Positions 33,693-38,054 of a stretch of DNA of 38,054 bases are shown in pieces; within the stretch, counting starts at the first letter, position 1; each line of letters begins with the position of its first letter. The translations under genes were made by a program, and so were the position numbers. The notes beneath the pieces are model-generated. The model saw only the letters and a list, made by a program, of their open reading frames with translations. It had not been told where the DNA came from and ran no database searches. This stretch comes from Raineya sp964654605 (lineage in GTDB: Bacteria; Bacteroidota; Bacteroidia; Cytophagales; Thermonemataceae), in assembly GCA_964654605.1 (NCBI GenBank), contig CAZZLW010000061.1:1-38054 (forward strand). The letters are read 5' to 3'.

Positions 33693-34532
33693 ATGGCAAG
33701 GTTCATTAACCCTTATACAGATTTTGGTTTCAAAAAACTTTTTGGTGAAGAGGCAAATAAAGACTTGCTCATTGATTTTTTGAACCAGCTCTTACCTCCT
33801 CATCACCAAATTGCGGATTTAGATTTTCGCAACTCCGAAAGCCTTGCCGAAGTTTCTGCTGAAAGAAAAGCCATTTTTGATATTCATTGCAAAGCTGTAT
33901 CAGGCGAGAGGTTTATTGTGGAAATGCAAAAAGCCAAAGTTAAATTTTTCAAAGATAGAAGTCTTTTTTACATAACTTTTCCCATACGCGACCAAGCCCA
34001 ACAAGGCGAATGGAATTTCAGGCTTGAACCCATTTATTTTGTAGCCATTCTTGATTTTGAGTATGACGAAAACGAAGAAAAACGCAAGTTTAGGCGAGAT
34101 GTAGCCCTCAAAGACCAAGACGGCGACCTTTTCTTTGATAAACTCCATTTCAAATTTTTGCAAATGCCTTTGTTTCAGAAAAAAGAACACGAGCTGGAAA
34201 GCAAATTTGATAAATGGTGCTATTTTTTGAAAAATTTAGAAAATTTTGACCATATTCCAAGCATTTTGAATGAACCTATTTTTCAGAAAGCCTTTCAAAC
34301 AGCAGAACTTGCCAATTTAAGCCCTGAGCAACGTGAAAAATACGAAGAAAGTCTTATCTATTACCGAGATTTGAAAAGTGTTTTGGAAACGGCTGTGGAA
34401 GAGAAAAGCATAGAAATTGCTAAAAATCTAATTTCGTTAGGTTCTGATGATGATTTTATTGCCAAAGCAACTGGATTATCGCTAATAGAAATTCAAAATT
34501 TGCGTCAAGAAGTAAAAAAACGCAAAACATAA
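33693..34532 (+). CDS. Rpn/PDDEXK_2-type nuclease (transposase-like family)
   Basis: A 279-residue member of the Rpn/PD-(D/E)XK family often annotated as transposase. It opens with MARFINPYTDFGFKKLFG, typical of the group. The nuclease core has Asp63 (FDIHCKA) and Glu77-x-Gln79 (FIVEMQKAK), the ExQ variant normal for this family. The C-terminal helices end in a sequence typical of the group (FIAKATGLSLIEIQNLRQEV). Rpn proteins are DNA endonucleases that promote RecA-independent horizontal transfer. ATG 33693 has an AAAGGA-type ribosome site 10 nt upstream; ATG 33684 is possible. It lies 14 bp after terD copy 2. Confidence 0.9.
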   Translation: MARFINPYTDFGFKKLFGEEANKDLLIDFLNQLLPPHHQIADLDFRNSESLAEVSAERKAIFDIHCKAVSGERFIVEMQKAKVKFFKDRSLFYITFPIRDQAQQGEWNFRLEPIYFVAILDFEYDENEEKRKFRRDVALKDQDGDLFFDKLHFKFLQMPLFQKKEHELESKFDKWCYFLKNLENFDHIPSILNEPIFQKAFQTAELANLSPEQREKYEESLIYYRDLKSVLETAVEEKSIEIAKNLISLGSDDDFIAKATGLSLIEIQNLRQEVKKRKT

Positions 34533-34558
34533 AGCAACAAGAACATCACAAAATTCAC

Positions 34559-34590
34559 AAGGTTTTTTCGGATTTTTTCGGAAAAACCTT
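34559..34590 (+). terminator. Intrinsic terminator of the terD-rpn operon
   Basis: The stem AAGGTTTTT / AAAAACCTT (9 bp) encloses a 14-nt loop that contains two CGG units, and is followed by TTTATTT. It lies 26 bp after the nuclease stop codon and before accC. Confidence 0.7.
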
Positions 34591-34625
34591 TTTATTTGCA
34601 AAAATAAACCCAAACAAACAAACGT

Positions 34626-35972
34626 ATGTTCAAGAAAATCCTGATTGCCAATCGTGGGGAAATAGCTTTACGTATCATACGCACCTGCAAAGAAATGGGC
34701 ATAAAAACCGTGGCAGTATATTCTACGGCTGATAAAGAAAGTTTGCACGTCAGATTTGCTGATGAAGCGGTTTGCATAGGACCCGCCCCCAGCAAACAAT
34801 CTTACCTCAACATTCCTGCTATCATTGCCGCCGCCGAAATTACCAATGCCGATGCCATTCACCCTGGATATGGATTTCTTTCTGAAAATGCTCTTTTTTC
34901 TAAAACTTGCCAAGAACACAATATCAAATTCATCGGGGCTACCCCCGAACAAATTCAGAAAATGGGCGATAAAGCTACCGCCAAAGCCACAATGAAAGCC
35001 GCAGGCGTGCCTACGGTGCCTGGCTCCGATGGCATTATTGAAGACCTTGCAGAAGCTAAAAAAATTGCCAAAAAAATCAAATATCCCGTTATCCTGAAAG
35101 CTACCGCAGGCGGAGGCGGGCGTGGTATGCGTATCGTACACAAAGAAGAAGATTTAGAAAAAGCTTGGAACGATGCCAAACTGGAAGCAGGTGCCGCCTT
35201 CGGGAACGATGGCTTGTATATGGAAAAATTCATCGAAAGCCCCCGACACATAGAAATTCAGGTATTCGGCGACCAATTCGGCAATGTCTGCCACCTTTCG
35301 GAAAGAGATTGCTCTATCCAACGCCGTAACCAAAAACTCATTGAAGAAACCCCCTCGCCACTACTTGACGAAAAACTTCGTGAAAAAATGGGGCAAGCCG
35401 CTATCAAAGGGGCAAAAGCTATCAATTATGAGGGTGCAGGCACTATTGAGTTTCTTTTGGATAAAAATGGCGATTTCTACTTTATGGAAATGAATACCCG
35501 CATACAAGTAGAACACCCCGTTACAGAAGCCGTTACAGGTTGGGATTTGGTAAAAGAGCAAATTAAAGTTGCGGCAGGAATACCTATTTCAGGGAAAAAT
35601 TATTATCCTTTGGCTTATTCTATGGAGTGTCGTATCAATGCCGAAGACCCTGGAAAAGATTTTAGACCTTGTCCAGGCAAAATTACCAACTTACATATCC
35701 CTGGCGGAGCAGGTGTGAGAGTGGATACGCACATTTATTCGGGCTATGTGATACCCCCCAACTACGACTCAATGATTGCCAAAGTCATTGTAACGGCTCA
35801 ATCTCGTGAGGAGGTGATTGTCAGAATGAAACGAGCTTTGCAAGAGTTTGTCATTGATGGTGTTAAAACCACCATTCCACTACTTATTCGCCTAATGGAC
35901 GACCCCAATTTCCAAAACGGAAAAGACTTTACAACGCAATATATGAACAATTACGATTACTCTGGCTTGTAA
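34626..35972 (+). CDS. accC: Biotin carboxylase subunit of acetyl-CoA carboxylase
   Basis: A 448-residue ATP-grasp enzyme that carboxylates the biotin of AccB in the first step of fatty acid synthesis. Blocks: FKKILIANRGEIALRIIRTC, HPGYGFLSENALF, the Gly-rich ATP lid KATAGGGGRGMRIV, RDCSIQRRNQKLIEE and the metal and bicarbonate region FMEMNTRIQVEHPVTEAVTG. It has no fused carrier domain, so it needs the separate AccB encoded at 9.2-9.7 kb. kbl follows after 13 bp on the same strand and may be co-transcribed, an unusual pairing. The length is normal. Confidence 0.95.
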   Translation: MFKKILIANRGEIALRIIRTCKEMGIKTVAVYSTADKESLHVRFADEAVCIGPAPSKQSYLNIPAIIAAAEITNADAIHPGYGFLSENALFSKTCQEHNIKFIGATPEQIQKMGDKATAKATMKAAGVPTVPGSDGIIEDLAEAKKIAKKIKYPVILKATAGGGGRGMRIVHKEEDLEKAWNDAKLEAGAAFGNDGLYMEKFIESPRHIEIQVFGDQFGNVCHLSERDCSIQRRNQKLIEETPSPLLDEKLREKMGQAAIKGAKAINYEGAGTIEFLLDKNGDFYFMEMNTRIQVEHPVTEAVTGWDLVKEQIKVAAGIPISGKNYYPLAYSMECRINAEDPGKDFRPCPGKITNLHIPGGAGVRVDTHIYSGYVIPPNYDSMIAKVIVTAQSREEVIVRMKRALQEFVIDGVKTTIPLLIRLMDDPNFQNGKDFTTQYMNNYDYSGL

Positions 35973-35985
35973 AATATTTACGACT

Positions 35986-37173
35986 ATGTACACCAATCAA
36001 GCACTACTCGCCCAAGAACTGCAAGAAATAGAAAATGCAGGTCTTTTCAAGAAAGAACGCATCATCACTACCCCCCAAGGGGCGGATATTGTTGCCAATG
36101 GCAAAGAAGTTATCAACTTTTGTGCAAACAATTATTTAGGGCTTTCTTCGCACCCCAAAGTGATTGAAGCCGCCAAAAAAGCCTTGGATACACACGGCTT
36201 CGGTATGTCTTCGGTGCGTTTTATCTGCGGAACGCAAGATATTCACAAAGAATTAGAGCGTAAAATTTCCGAGTTTTTAGGCACCGAAGATACCATTCTC
36301 TACGCAGCCGCTTTTGATGCCAATGGCGGTGTATTTGAGCCTCTTTTCAACGAACAAGATGCTATCATTTCTGATGAACTGAATCACGCCTCTATTATTG
36401 ACGGCATTCGTTTGTGCAAAGCCCAACGCTTCCGCTACAAACACAACGATATGGCAGATTTGGAAGCTAAATTGCAAGAAGCCCAAAATGCTCGCACCCG
36501 TATTATTGTTACAGATGGCGTATTTTCTATGGACGGCACCATTGCCCAACTGGATAAAATCGTAGAACTTGCCGAAAAATACAATGCACTCATTATGATT
36601 GATGAGTGCCACGCTTCGGGATTTATGGGTAAAAATGGCAGAGGCACTCACGAATACAGAGGCGTAATGGGGAAAATAGATATTATCACAGGCACACTCG
36701 GCAAGGCTCTGGGCGGTGCTATGGGCGGTTTTACGAGTGGGAAAAAAGAAATCATTGATATTTTACGCCAACGCTCTCGTCCTTATTTGTTTTCTAATGC
36801 TCTTGCTCCTGCTATTGTAGCGGCTTCTATTGCGGTTTTGGATATGCTTTCCGAAACTACCGAATTGCGAGATAAACTGGAACGCAATACCAAGTATTTC
36901 CGTCAGAAAATCAGTGAAGCAGGTTTTGATATAAAACCGGGCGAACACCCCATTGTACCTATAATGCTTTATGATGCAGTGCTTGCACAAAAATTCGCTG
37001 AAAGGCTTTTGGATAAAGGCATTTATGTTGTTGGCTTCTTTTACCCCGTAGTACCCAAAGGGCAGGCTCGCATACGTGTACAGATTTCTGCCGCTCACGA
37101 ATTGCACCACTTGGATAAAGCTATCCAAGCCTTTACAGAAGTAGGTAAAGAGTTAGGTGTTTTGAAAGGATAA
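35986..37173 (+). CDS. kbl: Glycine C-acetyltransferase (2-amino-3-ketobutyrate CoA ligase)
   Basis: A 395-residue fold-type I PLP enzyme of the alpha-oxoamine synthase family. Kbl converts 2-amino-3-ketobutyrate and CoA to glycine and acetyl-CoA in threonine breakdown. Signature parts are FCANNYLGLSSHPKVIEAAK, FGMSSVRFICGTQDIHKELE, the aspartate region MIDECHASGFMGKNGRGTHE and the PLP lysine loop ITGTLGKALGGAMGGFTSGK. These fit Kbl better than BioF, HemA or SPT. Threonine dehydrogenase is not in the window. Acetyl-CoA made here is the substrate for the AccC complex, a possible link to its neighbour. Confidence 0.93.
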   Translation: MYTNQALLAQELQEIENAGLFKKERIITTPQGADIVANGKEVINFCANNYLGLSSHPKVIEAAKKALDTHGFGMSSVRFICGTQDIHKELERKISEFLGTEDTILYAAAFDANGGVFEPLFNEQDAIISDELNHASIIDGIRLCKAQRFRYKHNDMADLEAKLQEAQNARTRIIVTDGVFSMDGTIAQLDKIVELAEKYNALIMIDECHASGFMGKNGRGTHEYRGVMGKIDIITGTLGKALGGAMGGFTSGKKEIIDILRQRSRPYLFSNALAPAIVAASIAVLDMLSETTELRDKLERNTKYFRQKISEAGFDIKPGEHPIVPIMLYDAVLAQKFAERLLDKGIYVVGFFYPVVPKGQARIRVQISAAHELHHLDKAIQAFTEVGKELGVLKG

Positions 37174-37182
37174 CGAATATTA

Positions 37183-37282
37183 GGAAACAGGAAGTAGAGC
37201 TTCAAAATTTTGAGCTTTTTTCAATCCCAAGAGGCTTTCTTTAGGGCTTATATCTTGCTCCTGCTTCCTGTATCCTGTTTCT
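37183..37282. repeat. Inverted pair of heptad repeats
   Basis: A plus-oriented copy GGAAACA, GGAAGTA (37183-37196) and a minus-oriented copy TGCTTCC, TGTATCC, TGTTTCT (37262-37282) bound a stretch of about 65 bp. This stretch contains the palindrome TCAAAATTTTGA (37202-37213) and a T run. The gap between kbl and the DUF502 gene holds no other feature. Confidence 0.7.
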
Positions 37283-37311
37283 GTATATTTTGCCTCTAAC
37301 CCAAACTTTAT

Positions 37312-37884
37312 ATGAAATATTTTTTACGTTATTTTTTCAGAGGCTTGCTCTTTGTAGTTCCTGTAAGCATTACGGCTTATGCTTTGTATTTTGTCGTAAA
37401 TGCTTTGGACAAACTTTTTCCCTACTTTCAGGTGCCCGGTTTGGGGGTAATTGTAGTAGTAGTAGGCACAACCTTGCTGGGTTACTTGGGTTCGGCTTGG
37501 CTCACAAAGCCTATTTTGCAATTTTTTGATAAAATCTTAGAGAAACTACCTTTTGTACGTATCATTTATTCTTCTATCAAAGATTTAACTTCTGCCTTTG
37601 TAGGCGAAAAGAAAAAGTTTGATAAACCTGTACTCGTACAAATTTCACAAGATTCTAACCTCAAACGTTTGGGCTTTATCACGCAGGAAGACCTTAACGA
37701 GTGGGGGCTGGACGAAAGTTTTGTAGCTGTGTATATCCCTCACTCCTACAATTTTTCGGGAAATTTGTTTATTGTGGAAAAAAAGTTTATCACACCTCTT
37801 GCCAGCAGTGGAGCAGATATTATGAAATTTATTGTTTCAGGTGGAGTAATTGATTTAGACGAAGGCGAAAAAAAGCCTGAATAA
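37312..37884 (+). CDS. DUF502 family membrane protein
   Basis: A 190-residue protein with two N-terminal membrane helices (about 8-30 and 45-65) and a soluble C-terminal domain. Family blocks: FFRGLLFVVPVSITAYALYF, the loop PILQFFDKILEKLPFVRIIY followed by SSIKDLTSAF, and VYIPHSYNFSGNLFIV. The function of DUF502 is not established. The start is the first ATG after the repeat. It is the last complete gene of the window. Confidence 0.92.
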   Translation: MKYFLRYFFRGLLFVVPVSITAYALYFVVNALDKLFPYFQVPGLGVIVVVVGTTLLGYLGSAWLTKPILQFFDKILEKLPFVRIIYSSIKDLTSAFVGEKKKFDKPVLVQISQDSNLKRLGFITQEDLNEWGLDESFVAVYIPHSYNFSGNLFIVEKKFITPLASSGADIMKFIVSGGVIDLDEGEKKPE

Positions 37885-37926
37885 ACGCTTTTCTTTTGTA
37901 ACTCCCAAAGTAGATTTTGAGGTTGT

Positions 37927-38054
37927 TTAGGATTTATTTTTTTTGATAATTCTTCGGATAAAAATGACCATAAAGGATAAAATTAACAAATTTACCCACG
38001 TATCTACTCTGGTTTCATAGCGTATGATTAAAGCCTTGAATTGGTCTTGCCACG
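37927..38054 (-). CDS. Probable transposase, C-terminal fragment (cut by window edge)
   Basis: The minus strand is open from the window edge to a TAA at 37929-37927, giving the last 41 residues of a protein. They read WQDQFKALIIRYETRVDTWV then NLLILSFMVIFIRRIIKKNK. A basic stretch followed by a hydrophobic helix and RR-rich tail is the usual end of IS5-type DDE transposases. The following 40 bp (to about 37885) would hold the inverted repeat of the element. With only the tail visible this is a moderate call. Confidence 0.5.
   Translation of the reverse strand, partial: WQDQFKALIIRYETRVDTWVNLLILSFMVIFIRRIIKKNKS

Overview
The window looks like chromosomal DNA from a Bacteroidota bacterium, most likely of the Cytophagia/Cytophagales type. 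This rests on the low GC content, the near absence of strong Shine-Dalgarno sequences, three promoter-like sites that match the Bacteroidota pattern (TTG, about 20 nt, TAnnTTTG), and family content: a tail-specific protease with a long charged tail, a DUF6263-like protein, a RskA-like anti-sigma factor, DUF502, TerD proteins and an S9 glutamyl-endopeptidase-like enzyme. The species cannot be named from the sequence alone. Most genes are household genes in short operons on both strands. No rRNA, tRNA or CRISPR array was seen.

Layout: 1-300 is a degenerate heptamer repeat. 303-7372 carries an OsmC-like protein, MltG, TilS (opposite strand), a Prc-type protease, a secreted DUF6263-like protein, a rhodanese and a class IV aminotransferase. 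7.5-14.9 kb carries a small hypothetical gene, a DUF218 protein and a light-related group: a BLUF photoreceptor, an Fe-S photolyase of the PhrB type that follows a flavin reductase gene, and an SRPBCC protein behind a 34-bp palindrome. AccB, a POT peptide transporter and a 2,4-dienoyl-CoA reductase-like SDR lie among them. 15.0-17.2 kb is mnmA followed by a YhcG/DUF1016 nuclease. 17.5-23.6 kb has a lipocalin-like lipoprotein, an SPFH protein, an orphan RND/ABC periplasmic adaptor, a lipoprotein, an O-methyltransferase and pyruvate kinase. 23.8-30.0 kb has an S9 peptidase, a frameshifted YceI gene, a MarC protein, TrmN6, a hypothetical gene and a cysteine-less Ate1/Bpt-like transferase. 30.0-32.2 kb is a three-gene minus-strand unit: a hypothetical gene, an ECF sigma factor and its anti-sigma factor. 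32.5-37.9 kb holds a tandem TerD pair followed by an Rpn-type nuclease, then accC, kbl and DUF502. The right edge cuts a probable transposase gene.

The most distinctive non-coding signal is a dispersed family of degenerate repeats with an exact 7-nt period (consensus about RGAARCA), followed in several gaps by a second heptad-like block (about CTTGAAC/CTTAAAC). These sit in at least six intergenic gaps, in two of them as inverted pairs. The most distinctive gene-level signals are the YceI gene, whose signal peptide is separated from its mature domain by a one-base shift in a T9 tract just after a 15-bp duplication of the start region, the light-related cluster with its palindrome, and the TerD-TerD-Rpn operon.
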